Shown here: positions 8,495 to 16,214 of the stretch, piece by piece
Numbering within the stretch: the stretch's first letter is position 1
Layout: each line of letters begins with the position of its first letter
The notes under the pieces: model-generated
Seen by the model: only the letters and a program-made list of their open reading frames with translations
What the model was told of the DNA's origin: nothing
The model's database searches: none
Source of the DNA: Ruminococcus sp. UBA3665
GTDB taxonomy: Bacteria > Bacillota > Clostridia > Oscillospirales > Ruminococcaceae
NCBI GenBank assembly: GCA_002373165.1
Contig: DFJS01000004.1
Location: 18,315-82,314, forward strand
Direction of reading: 5' to 3'
DNA length: 64,000 nucleotides
Made by a program: the position numbers and the translations under genes

Positions 8495-9205
8495 TCAGAC
8501 TTCTTTGTGTTCAATCCAGCGGTAGCTTTTATAGCATAAAATTCCGGTTGCGATGCAAAATGCCGCCGGAAGCAGATACAGCAGGGCATGTACTGCAATC
8601 CTGATTAAAATAATTGTATCTTTCTGTTCTGTCACGGCCGGCATAACCAGACGATAAAGAAGAAATCCTGAAACAATCGCCAGAAAAAAGCCGCTGACAA
8701 ATACTGCCGTCACTATGGAAGATGCTTTTCCGTAAGAATATTTTGTCATCAGCGAAATATACCAGATTCCTGCCATCATGCTGACTGCCGTCCCCAGAAC
8801 CATCCAGAACAACGCCCATAACAGCACATTCCACTGAAAAGAATCCGTTATCAGATAACAGAGAATCAGAAATACTGCACTGCATACGCCTCCGGCCAGT
8901 CCGGCAGCCAGCTGAAACAGATATTTGCTGTTCAGATACTGTTTCCGGCTGACAGGCGTAGCAAAGGCATACTGCATCCATCCGGTTTTTTCATCATTCT
9001 GAAACGTAGATGTGATTAATACAGAACTCATAACAGTAGCAGTCAGAAACAGTGCGCCGAACAGGAAAGCGGCAACATCGCCGTTTCTTGCTCCGACCGT
9101 GCAGAGCAGCACCAGAAACAGCCCGAATATGCCCAGTATCGTCACAGCTGTGCCGATGATTGTATTCCTGATTATATAAAAATCTTTCAGTAACAGACCT
9201 TTCAT
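8495..9205 (-). CDS. ABC-2 type permease, third of three paralogues
   Basis: A 236-residue membrane protein with about six hydrophobic helices. It opens with MKGLLLKDFYIIRNT, the same start motif as the two genes upstream, so the three arose by duplication. A conserved cytoplasmic stretch, EKTGWMQYAFATPVSRKQYLNSKY, marks the ABC-2 permease family near BcrB/YtrC types. It is the last gene of the GntR-ATPase-permease operon; its ribosome site AAGGAG lies just before the stop of the previous gene. The transported substrate is unknown. Confidence 0.85.
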   Translation of the reverse strand: MKGLLLKDFYIIRNTIIGTAVTILGIFGLFLVLLCTVGARNGDVAAFLFGALFLTATVMSSVLITSTFQNDEKTGWMQYAFATPVSRKQYLNSKYLFQLAAGLAGGVCSAVFLILCYLITDSFQWNVLLWALFWMVLGTAVSMMAGIWYISLMTKYSYGKASSIVTAVFVSGFFLAIVSGFLLYRLVMPAVTEQKDTIILIRIAVHALLYLLPAAFCIATGILCYKSYRWIEHKEV

Positions 9206-9208
9206 GCC

Positions 9209-9901
9209 TTACAGCTCCTTTCCCATAATCCAGAAACGGCTTTTCCGGAATAAAACAACTGCGATTCCCATAAAAATCAGCAGAACGATTCCGCCAATGC
9301 CCCAGATGCCGCCTTTGGCAAGCAACTGCCCGGCCGATTCTGAAACATGCAGTTTATCTGACATCAGGCCTAATATGCCCGTCATGCTGAAACAGATGCT
9401 CATGATGCTCCCGGCCTTGACTGCATTATATTTCAGTCCGGCCGCGATGATGCATATCCCTGCGAACGCGCCGAAGCCTAAAGCAAACAGCATACTCCCG
9501 GCCAGTGACAGCAGCAGATCTGTCCGGCCGATCAGGAACAGGCCGGTCATCGTCACCAGTGAAGAAGTCAGCACACAGCCCCCTACTGTTAGAAAACAAT
9601 ATAAATATTTGCTGTTCAGATATGTCAGTCTGTTCACAGGTGTTGTCAGCGCATATAACAGATAATGATTCTGTTCGTCCAGAATCATAGAATTCATCAG
9701 GAGAAAATCCGCCAGAAAACTCAGAAAAACAGGAATCAGCACAATCACCAGAAGCACAGAGTTCTGTCCTGCGGCATCATTTTCGGCCGCTTCCAGATGA
9801 TAACACCAGCACCAGCCCGCCGGAATCACCACCGAAAAACAGAAATAAATCACTAATAACTTACTGGTATTATAAAAATCTTTTAATAACAAGCCTTTCA
9901 T
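9209..9901 (-). CDS. ABC-2 type permease, second of three paralogues
   Basis: A 230-residue membrane protein with about six helices. It begins MKGLLLKDFYNTSKLLV and carries LYALTTPVNRLTYLNSKY, which aligns with the same stretch in both neighbours. It lies three bases from the permease on either side; each ribosome site (AAGGAGCTGTAAG) overlaps the previous stop, so translation is coupled. It probably pairs with a sister permease and the shared ATPase. The substrate is unknown. Confidence 0.85.
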   Translation of the reverse strand: MKGLLLKDFYNTSKLLVIYFCFSVVIPAGWCWCYHLEAAENDAAGQNSVLLVIVLIPVFLSFLADFLLMNSMILDEQNHYLLYALTTPVNRLTYLNSKYLYCFLTVGGCVLTSSLVTMTGLFLIGRTDLLLSLAGSMLFALGFGAFAGICIIAAGLKYNAVKAGSIMSICFSMTGILGLMSDKLHVSESAGQLLAKGGIWGIGGIVLLIFMGIAVVLFRKSRFWIMGKEL

Positions 9902-9904
9902 GTC

Positions 9905-10588
9905 TTACAGCTCCTTTCGCTCCGCCCAGCGGAAACTCATGCAGAACATCCAAACAGTCAGAATCAGCACAAGTACGCCGAATCCGACAAGTCCCCAGAA
10001 GGCAGGCACATTCCAGTCGGCATCATCTGCACTTGTCATGATTCCCAGAGCTGTTCCTCCTGTGACGATTATCATCATGATCACAGAACCCAGAATCAGA
10101 ACAATCCTTGCACTGCCCGTGCTGAATTTCATGTTGAGGGCAATCACCCACACGCCGAATATGCTTGAAACCAGGAATTCTACCAGAGAAAATCCCACAA
10201 GCCAGAACAGATCAGAACGATCCGGCGCGTGACCGCTGATCAGTGCAAAAACGGGAATCAGCACTGCTCCGGCCAGAATGACTGCCGCCGTATTCAGCAG
10301 ATAGAAAACATATTTTTCGCAGACATATTTTTTTCTGGTGACAGGCATGGTGAGTGCATACTGCATATAGCCGCATTTTTCCTCATAAGTAAACAGAGCC
10401 ATCATCATGCTCATGGGCAGAACCATAAACACGACAATCATGTAACTGAAATCAGAAAGCGCACTGACCTGAGAACTGATATTCACTGCTCCCATCAGAA
10501 TCAGGCAGGGAATCAGAAGTTTTATATAGCTGACATACTGATCTTTCAGCGTATAGAAATCATTCAGCAGCAACCCTTTGAGTTTCAT
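9905..10588 (-). CDS. ABC-2 type permease, first of three paralogues
   Basis: A 227-residue membrane protein with about six hydrophobic helices. It starts MKLKGLLLNDFYTLKDQY and contains GYMQYALTMPVTRKKYVCEKY, the family's conserved cytoplasmic loop. It overlaps the ATPase gene by four bases (ATGA-type coupling) and has a strong GGGGGAGA ribosome site. It forms the membrane part of the exporter encoded by this operon. Confidence 0.85.
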   Translation of the reverse strand: MKLKGLLLNDFYTLKDQYVSYIKLLIPCLILMGAVNISSQVSALSDFSYMIVVFMVLPMSMMMALFTYEEKCGYMQYALTMPVTRKKYVCEKYVFYLLNTAAVILAGAVLIPVFALISGHAPDRSDLFWLVGFSLVEFLVSSIFGVWVIALNMKFSTGSARIVLILGSVIMMIIVTGGTALGIMTSADDADWNVPAFWGLVGFGVLVLILTVWMFCMSFRWAERKEL

Positions 10589-11442
10589 ACTCTCTCCCCC
10601 TTGACATAAAGAAGCATAATTTCATCAATAGATGCACGGTCAAACTGACAATCCGGATATCTGTGTTCCAGATTTTTTCCGTCCGGCAGAAGCACATCAT
10701 ACTGATAATCCATTTTGCGCCATACTGCGCCTTTTTGAGACTTGAGTTCCTGAAAATCGGCTTCTCCGCATCTGGCTATGCGATACTCATACACTAATTC
10801 GTCTTTGGATTTGGTGAACAATATTTTTCCCTCATGAATAAACGTGATATAATCGGCAATTTTTTCCAGGTCGCTGGTAATATGCGAAGAAATCAGAATG
10901 CTGTGTGTTTCGTCCTGCATAAAATCCAGAAAGATATCTAATAATTCATCCCTGGCGATGGGGTCAAGACCGGCAGTAGGTTCATCCAGGATTAATAATT
11001 TCGCATGATGTGACAGCGCGGCGGCAATACTCAGCTTCATCTTCATGCCTTTGGAAAAATCCTTGATTTTCGATTTTTCCGGGAGCTTGAATTTTTGCAG
11101 ATATTCCTGATATAAATTCTCATCCCAGTTCTGATAGGTCAGTTTGCTGATACTGCCGATCTGAACGGGGGTCAGCGTTTCGTGAAAATGAAGAGAATCA
11201 AATACCACACCAATCTGTTCTTTAAGTTCAGTCTGCATTCCGTCGAGGGGCGAGCCGTAGAAATACACCTCGCCGGAATCTTTCTGAATCAGGTCAAGAA
11301 CGGCTTTGATCAGTGTGCTTTTGCCTGCGCCGTTTTCGCCGATCAGCCCCATGATGTTTCCCTGCGGAAGTTCCAGATTAATCTCTTCCAGATGGAATCT
11401 GTCATAATTTTTCGAGAGATTTTTAATTTCCAGTGCGTTCAT
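10585..11442 (-). CDS. ABC transporter ATP-binding protein (YtrB-like)
   Basis: A 285-residue ATPase. Walker A is GLIGENGAGKST, the signature is FSKGMKMKLSIA and Walker B is LLILDEPTAGLDP; a C-terminal ~70-residue extension is usual in this subfamily. It energises one or more of the three permeases that follow. The upstream GntR gene ends two bases before its ATG. The layout GntR, ATPase, permeases matches the ytrAB type of operon known to respond to cell-envelope stress in Bacillus; that role here is inference. Confidence 0.92.
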   Translation of the reverse strand: MNALEIKNLSKNYDRFHLEEINLELPQGNIMGLIGENGAGKSTLIKAVLDLIQKDSGEVYFYGSPLDGMQTELKEQIGVVFDSLHFHETLTPVQIGSISKLTYQNWDENLYQEYLQKFKLPEKSKIKDFSKGMKMKLSIAAALSHHAKLLILDEPTAGLDPIARDELLDIFLDFMQDETHSILISSHITSDLEKIADYITFIHEGKILFTKSKDELVYEYRIARCGEADFQELKSQKGAVWRKMDYQYDVLLPDGKNLEHRYPDCQFDRASIDEIMLLYVKGERV

Positions 11443-11444
11443 GC

Positions 11445-11822
11445 TTATTCGTCCTCCTCATAGAACATAGTTAATAATTCGACTAATTTTGATAACGGAA
11501 TACCGCTTGTCCGGGCGATTTCGGCCGCTTTCATCAGGTGTTCCTCTGCCTGCCGCTGCCGTTCTTCCTGATAGAACTGTTTGCCGCCTGCGGAAATAAA
11601 GCTTCCGCGGCCGACAGTTGTTTCGACAAAGCCGTCTCTTTGCAGATCTTCGTAAGCTCTCTGGACGGTAATCACGCTGATATGCAGTGATTTTGCCAGA
11701 CTTCTCATAGAAGGGATAGGATCGCCCTGTTTGAGCTGTCCGGCCATGACCATTGCCTTAATCTGGGAAGTAATCTGTTCATAGATCGGCTGATTGGTAT
11801 TGGAACTGATAATAATTTCCAA
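11445..11822 (-). CDS. GntR-family repressor, YtrA type
   Basis: A short 125-residue GntR regulator of the YtrA class: an N-terminal winged helix (SMRSLAKSLHISVITVQRAY, DGFVETTVGRGSFIS) and only a short dimerising tail. It starts with TTG, preceded by GAGGTGA; an overlapping ATG is out of frame. It heads the ABC exporter operon. A perfect inverted repeat covers the downstream edge of its own -10 box, which fits autorepression relieved by an unknown signal. Confidence 0.9.
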   Translation of the reverse strand: MEIIISSNTNQPIYEQITSQIKAMVMAGQLKQGDPIPSMRSLAKSLHISVITVQRAYEDLQRDGFVETTVGRGSFISAGGKQFYQEERQRQAEEHLMKAAEIARTSGIPLSKLVELLTMFYEEDE

Positions 11823-11872
11823 ATCATCACCTCATTCTGTGTTATGTTTCTGAATTTCAGATTGTCTTTATG

Positions 11873-11893
11873 TGTACTTATCAACTAAGTACA
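11873..11893. promoter_or_regulatory. putative operator of the GntR/ABC operon
   Basis: Perfect inverted repeat TGTACTTA-N5-TAAGTACA directly downstream of, and touching, the operon's -10 box. Size and placement fit binding by the GntR dimer encoded by the first gene; this is inference. Confidence 0.7.
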
Positions 11894-11921
11894 TTATAGC
11901 ACAAACAAGCACACTTGTCAA
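11893..11921 (-). promoter_or_regulatory. sigmaA-type promoter of the GntR/ABC operon
   Basis: Perfect TTGACA (11916-11921), a 17-base spacer and perfect TATAAT (11893-11898) on the minus strand. The palindromic ACTTGTCAAGT sits across the -35 box. Confidence 0.85.
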
Positions 11922-11947
11922 GTATTTTTTAAAAAATTTTCTGAAAT

Positions 11948-11986
11948 AATAAAAAAAATCAGCTCCCGGACTGGTATCCGGGAACT
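11948..11986 (-). terminator. Rho-independent terminator of the 174-residue membrane protein gene
   Basis: Stem TCCCGGA / TCCGGGA (extended to about 10 bp with one mismatch, 11961-11986) has a 6-base loop. On the minus strand it is followed by eight or more T's. It lies just past the stop at 11995. Confidence 0.85.
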
Positions 11987-11994
11987 GCGGCAAA

Positions 11995-12519
11995 TCAGAA
12001 TTTACTATTTGAAGAATACATTTCTTTTTGTTTTTGCTCTATAAATTGCTTTAATACTTTAAACTTTCCCATTTCGAAAATCTTATCTGCTCCCAGCATG
12101 GCGGCTATGCGTGAATTATCCATCACTGCTTTGAATGTGTATTCCTTTCCATCATTTGTCTTGAATGTAATGACTTCGACACAGTGGTTGACATGACCTC
12201 CTCTTGTCCTTACTGATATCATCTGGTTATATACTTCGATTTCGTAGATTGTTATGTAAGGAATACATATTTCCTGAGAGAAGGCTTCCTTAAATGTGAC
12301 GGTATAATCATCAGCGACAAATTGGGCTTTCATATTCAGCATGATTGGGATAAAGGGTAAAAAAGCCATGAACAAGAGCCAACTTGCTATAATAAAGCTG
12401 GCAGGAATGTGTATGACTTCATTAAGAATTTTTATGATTAAGAAAAATATTCCTATGATTATCAGAAAACGAATGAATAATGGTTCATTTTCACCATATT
12501 TATGATATCTCACATTCAT
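11995..12519 (-). CDS. small membrane protein, unrecognised, AT-rich
   Basis: A 174-residue protein with two strongly hydrophobic N-terminal helices (about 17-37 and 44-62), then a soluble domain of about 110 residues rich in beta-type sequence (AQFVADDYTVTFKEAF, YITIYEIEVYNQMISVRTR). This resembles PH-like domains of small bacterial membrane proteins, but no family is recognised. Base composition and codon choice are visibly more AT-rich than in the flanking genes. It is followed by its own terminator and lies beside a possible IS200/IS605 end, so transfer is plausible. A GGAG lies 11 bases before the ATG. Confidence 0.8.
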   Translation of the reverse strand: MNVRYHKYGENEPLFIRFLIIIGIFFLIIKILNEVIHIPASFIIASWLLFMAFLPFIPIMLNMKAQFVADDYTVTFKEAFSQEICIPYITIYEIEVYNQMISVRTRGGHVNHCVEVITFKTNDGKEYTFKAVMDNSRIAAMLGADKIFEMGKFKVLKQFIEQKQKEMYSSNSKF

Positions 12520-12707
12520 TGCATTCTTGTCTCCTCAATCTGCAAATTCCGATTTATCTTAACAGCATTATTTGCAACAAAGACTATTGTTTCATTTTAC
12601 GTGCTGAATGATTCGTCAGCACAACCTGCTATTTTTACGCTTATCAAGATGCGAACTATCTATAGTATACTATAACAATAGCAGGATGTCAAGTGGATTG
12701 ACTTCAT

Positions 12708-12784
12708 GTCAGTGGGAGATACCAATTCTTTCCGCCCCCACTGCCGTTTGATCATGTCCACCGCTTAAAGAAGCGGGGGATTCA
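12708..12784. mobile_element. possible relic of an IS200/IS605-type element end
   Basis: Two hairpins occur in tandem: CAGTGGG / CCCACTG (12710-12716 with 12737-12743) and CCGCTT-AAAG-AAGCGG (12761-12776, extended by CC/GG), followed by GGGGGATTCAAAG. A GC-rich subterminal hairpin followed by GGGG and TTCAA resembles the right end of IS200/IS605 elements from memory. No transposase or TnpB frame remains. It runs into the stop codon of mnmA. Confidence 0.4.
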
Positions 12785-13864
12785 AAGTTTGGTTGAAATA
12801 GTTCCGCCGCCGATGACAGTCTCTCCCTGATACAGAACAACCGCCTGACCGCGCGTAATTGCTCTCTGCGGCTGATCGAACTGAACATGCAGAATGCCGT
12901 CTGCCGTCTGCCATGCCGTACAGGGCTGTTCCGGATGCCGGTAGCGGATTTTTGCGGCACAGCGCACAGGCTCTGTCAGTGCCGGCACGGAAATAAGATT
13001 CACATCATCGGCAGTAAGAGAATCAGAAAATAATTCTTCGTTCCTGCCTAAAATTACCTGATTGGTATCTGTCCGGATTTCCTGCACATACAGCGGATAT
13101 GCCGCAGAAATGCCAAGACCTTTTCTCTGTCCGACAGTATAATGAATAATTCCTCTGTGCTGACCCAGAACTGTTCCGGAAGTATCGGCAAATTCTCCTG
13201 CCGGATAAGTTTTTCCTGTAAAGCGTTCCAGAAATCCGGCATAATCGCCGTCCGGAACAAAACAAATATCCTGGCTGTCTTTTTTATGCGCATTGACAAA
13301 GCCGTTTTGTTCGGCAATTTCCCGGATTTCGGTCTTGTGATAATCTCCCAGCGGAAAACGGATATGCTTCAGCTGTTCCTGGGTGAGAGAATACAGAACA
13401 TAGCTCTGATCTTTTGTTTCGTCAATGCCTTTTTTCAGAAGATATCTGCCGGAAGCAGAATCGAATTCCGTTCTTGCATAATGCCCTGTGACAACATAGT
13501 CAAACTGCATCTCGTGCATACGCTGGAGCATGGCATCAAATTTCAGGAATCTGTTGCAGTCAATGCAGGGGTTCGGCGTTGCGCCTTTCTCGTAGCTTTC
13601 GGCGAAGCGTTTCATGACTGTATTTCTGAACTGATCAGAAAAATTGAATACATAATGCAGTATTCCCAGCCGGCTGGAGACGAGTTTGGCATCCATGACA
13701 TCATTGAGGGAACAGCAGGATTTTTCACGCGGAATGCCTGCATCCTCGTTATGGAACAGCTGCATTGTCACGCCGATGCATTCATAACCGGCCCGGAGCA
13801 TCAGCAGCGCAGCCGCAGAGCTGTCCACGCCGCCGCTCATGGCAATCATTGCTTTCTGACTCAT
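12782..13864 (-). CDS. mnmA: tRNA-specific 2-thiouridylase
   Basis: Adds sulfur to U34 of tRNA-Lys, -Glu and -Gln. It has 360 residues from the chosen ATG. The PP-loop AMSGGVDSSAAALL is at the N-terminus. The two catalytic cysteines are in NPCIDCNRFLKF and SQDICFVPDGDY. The C-terminal barrel ends GGGTISTKL. A GTG four codons upstream (13876) would overlap nadA; the ATG at 13864 has GGTGG at good spacing and matches the family N-terminus, so it is preferred. It lies four bases after nadA and shares its transcript. The cysteine desulfurase partner is not in the window. Confidence 0.95.
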   Translation of the reverse strand: MSQKAMIAMSGGVDSSAAALLMLRAGYECIGVTMQLFHNEDAGIPREKSCCSLNDVMDAKLVSSRLGILHYVFNFSDQFRNTVMKRFAESYEKGATPNPCIDCNRFLKFDAMLQRMHEMQFDYVVTGHYARTEFDSASGRYLLKKGIDETKDQSYVLYSLTQEQLKHIRFPLGDYHKTEIREIAEQNGFVNAHKKDSQDICFVPDGDYAGFLERFTGKTYPAGEFADTSGTVLGQHRGIIHYTVGQRKGLGISAAYPLYVQEIRTDTNQVILGRNEELFSDSLTADDVNLISVPALTEPVRCAAKIRYRHPEQPCTAWQTADGILHVQFDQPQRAITRGQAVVLYQGETVIGGGTISTKL

Positions 13865-13868
13865 AGCA

Positions 13869-14786
13869 TCAACCACCCAGCCGGATCATATTATCAATAC
13901 ATCTTCTGGCAAGGCGGATTGTTTCGTCATCCAGAAGAATTTCTTCTCCGAATTCGCCTGTCAGATTGCGGTAAACATCCACCAGAGTAGTAGATTTCAT
14001 ATTCGGGCAGATTAAATGCTTTGTCAGCGGATAGAACATTTTATCCGGGCAGTCATACTGTAAATGTTCTGCAATGCTGATTTCTGTGCCGATGATGAAT
14101 TCTTTCCGGTCTGATTTTTTGGCATAGGCCATAATGCCTGTAGTAGAACCGACATAATCGGCCTGTTCTGTCACTGCCGGAACGCATTCCGGATGTACCA
14201 GCACCAGAGCTTCCGGATGGAGCTGTTTCATCTGCTTGACGGCCTCCGGTCTGACAGCGGCATGAATCGGACAGCCGCCCTGCAACAGTTTAAAAGTCTT
14301 TTCCGGCACCTGCTTTGCAGTAAATGCGCCCAGATTGCAGTCCGGAATGAATAAAATCTTATCTGCCTCGACAGCTTTTGCAATCTGTACGGCAGAAGAA
14401 GAAGTCACGCACACATCAGCGATAGTTTTCAGTTCTGCGGTAGTATTGACATAGGCCATAATAAGATAATCCGGATACATTTCCTTGACCTGCAAGATCA
14501 TATCTTTATCCATCTGTTCGGCCATAGGACATCCTGCCAGCGGATTGGAGAGCAGAACTTTCTTTTCCGGAGAAAGGATTTTGCATGTTTCGGCCATAAA
14601 GCGCACGCCGCACATCAGGACAGTCTTATGCGGAACTCTGGCAGCCTGTACACTCAGTCCGTAAGAATCGCCGGTAAAATCGGCAATTTCGCTGATTTCT
14701 CTTGCCACATAGCTGTGTGCCAGAATACAGACATCTTTTTCTTTTTTCAGCTGAAGAATTTTCTGCTGCATCTCATAAATATTCAT
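13869..14786 (-). CDS. nadA: quinolinate synthase
   Basis: Condenses iminoaspartate with dihydroxyacetone phosphate to quinolinate in de novo NAD synthesis; a [4Fe-4S] enzyme. It has 305 residues. The three cluster cysteines are seen in VLMCGVRFMAE, LVHPECVPAV and HLICPNMKSTT. ILAHSYV near the N-terminus and GSTTGIM are family features. The start at 14786 is chosen over an upstream ATG because AGGCG precedes it and the promoter would put the longer start at the transcript's 5' end. nadB and nadC, its usual partners, are not adjacent; mnmA follows instead. Confidence 0.95.
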   Translation of the reverse strand: MNIYEMQQKILQLKKEKDVCILAHSYVAREISEIADFTGDSYGLSVQAARVPHKTVLMCGVRFMAETCKILSPEKKVLLSNPLAGCPMAEQMDKDMILQVKEMYPDYLIMAYVNTTAELKTIADVCVTSSSAVQIAKAVEADKILFIPDCNLGAFTAKQVPEKTFKLLQGGCPIHAAVRPEAVKQMKQLHPEALVLVHPECVPAVTEQADYVGSTTGIMAYAKKSDRKEFIIGTEISIAEHLQYDCPDKMFYPLTKHLICPNMKSTTLVDVYRNLTGEFGEEILLDDETIRLARRCIDNMIRLGG

Positions 14787-14820
14787 GATTCTTGATCGCC
14801 TTTCGTTTTTTTGATAATAC

Positions 14821-14835
14821 ATAGCAAACTGCTAT
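14821..14835. promoter_or_regulatory. inverted repeat at the nadA transcription start, possible operator
   Basis: ATAGCA-AAC-TGCTAT is a perfect 6-bp inverted repeat 6 bases downstream of the nadA -10 box. The position suits repressor binding. The regulator is unknown and the repeat is short. Confidence 0.4.
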
Positions 14836-14841
14836 ATATTT

Positions 14842-14870
14842 ATTTTACTACAGATTACGGCATCTGTCAA
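14842..14870 (-). promoter_or_regulatory. sigmaA-type promoter of nadA-mnmA
   Basis: Perfect TTGACA (14865-14870), a 17-base spacer and TAAAAT (14842-14847) on the minus strand. It begins three bases past the stop of the EAL gene. Confidence 0.8.
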
Positions 14871-14873
14871 GTG

Positions 14874-16064
14874 TTACTGTTCTGTTTCCGGAAGATTATC
14901 ACAGAGTGTAATCACAAGCACATCGTCAGAAGAAGGACTTTTGACAAAATAGTCTGTTGTTTCCACACGTCTGTAAATGCCGTCATCGCCTAGCTGGCGC
15001 GTAACAAGCCGGACCTGCGGAATTCCGGCAGCATGGGCTTTCAGAAGATTCTGCCTGGCGAATGTTTCGGCAAAGCTTTGCTGATCTTCCGGATGCATGG
15101 AAGCAGTACCGTGGCCGATCAGTTCGTCAAAAATACCGGTAGACGGGCAGGCCTTGGCCGTGAAATTCTCATAGGCCATCATATAGAATGTATTTCTTGT
15201 CAGGTTGGAAAAAATCACAAGCGGATATTTCCGGAAAATGACACTCATCAGCAGATCGGCCGCACCCATAGGAGTCTGCATTTGCAGGATATCCGTTTCC
15301 GGGCTGGCCGGCTGATTGATGCGGCACAATGCCAGAAAATCAGTTTTCGGCATAGGCTTGGCGAACAGATAGCCCTGAATCTTGTCACAGTTGCAGGTTT
15401 TCATAAAGCCCAGCTGTTCTTTCGTTTCCACGCCTTCGGCGATGGTAGTCATATGCAGCCGCTTGGCAAAATAGAAAATACTTTCCAGCACAATGCGTTC
15501 TTTCTCGTTTTCGCAGTTGCCGCTTAACAGAGATTTATCAATTTTCAGCACATCCGCAGGCATATCCTTGACAAACTGGAGCGAGGACAGCCCGCTGCCG
15601 AAATCATCAATAGCAACGCTGAACCCTGCCTGACGAACGGCAGAAATCCATTCCAGAATTTTATCTCCTTCGTTGACCATGGCAGATTCTGTAATTTCTA
15701 CTTCTATTAATTCATGCGGAATCTGAAAACTGTCTGTGATGCCTGAAAGCTTCTGGATAAAATTTTCTTCCCGTATATGATGCCGGGAAAAATTGACCGA
15801 AACCGGAAACTGTGTTTCCTGATTCTGTTTCTGCCGGGAGAGCATTCTGCAAACCTGCTCTGTGATATACCAGTCAATTTCTGTCACAATGCCTGTTTCC
15901 TCGGCCTGCGGAATAAACCGGAACGGCGGAATAATGCTGCCGTCCGGACGAATCCAGCGGACAAGGGCTTCTGCGCTGACAATCCGGCCTGTTACAGTAT
16001 CATACTGCGGCTGATAAAAGGCCTGAAGTTCCTGACGGCGGATGGCCTGTAAAATATCATTCAT
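14874..16064 (-). CDS. EAL-domain cyclic-di-GMP phosphodiesterase with C-terminal PAS-like region
   Basis: A 396-residue soluble protein. Residues 1-245 are an EAL domain with the active-site set in place: SAEALVRWI, VNFSRHHI, VEVEITESAM, IDDFGSGLSSL, VLKIDKSLL, TIAEGVET and QGYLFAKPM. It should hydrolyse c-di-GMP to pGpG. Residues ~265-396 form a separate domain (LVIFSNLTRNTFYMM, HPEDQQSFAETF) that reads like a PAS fold and may sense a signal. No GGDEF domain and no membrane segment are present. GAGG lies upstream of the ATG. No partner cyclase is encoded in the window. Confidence 0.92.
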   Translation of the reverse strand: MNDILQAIRRQELQAFYQPQYDTVTGRIVSAEALVRWIRPDGSIIPPFRFIPQAEETGIVTEIDWYITEQVCRMLSRQKQNQETQFPVSVNFSRHHIREENFIQKLSGITDSFQIPHELIEVEITESAMVNEGDKILEWISAVRQAGFSVAIDDFGSGLSSLQFVKDMPADVLKIDKSLLSGNCENEKERIVLESIFYFAKRLHMTTIAEGVETKEQLGFMKTCNCDKIQGYLFAKPMPKTDFLALCRINQPASPETDILQMQTPMGAADLLMSVIFRKYPLVIFSNLTRNTFYMMAYENFTAKACPSTGIFDELIGHGTASMHPEDQQSFAETFARQNLLKAHAAGIPQVRLVTRQLGDDGIYRRVETTDYFVKSPSSDDVLVITLCDNLPETEQ

Positions 16065-16161
16065 GAAAAAACCTCCGTTTGATGCTATAGTTAATTTTAT
16101 AATAGCATAATTTCAAAAATCTGATATGAATAATTCATGAATATTCTGAAAAAAATCCAAT

Positions 16162-16190
16162 TTGACAAGTATCCGAAAATAGTATATAAT
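16162..16190 (+). promoter_or_regulatory. sigmaA-type promoter of the LRR/patatin pair
   Basis: Perfect TTGACA (16162-16167), a 17-base spacer and perfect TATAAT (16185-16190). It fixes the downstream start at 16215, since the longer reading frame would begin upstream of the transcript. Confidence 0.85.
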
Positions 16191-16214
16191 AAAAACAGAA
16201 AAGGCGGTGAGAAC

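Noticed and set aside
16137..16214. Longer N-terminus for LRR-1 starting at 16137
   Set aside because: It would begin upstream of the promoter at 16162-16190 and has no ribosome site.
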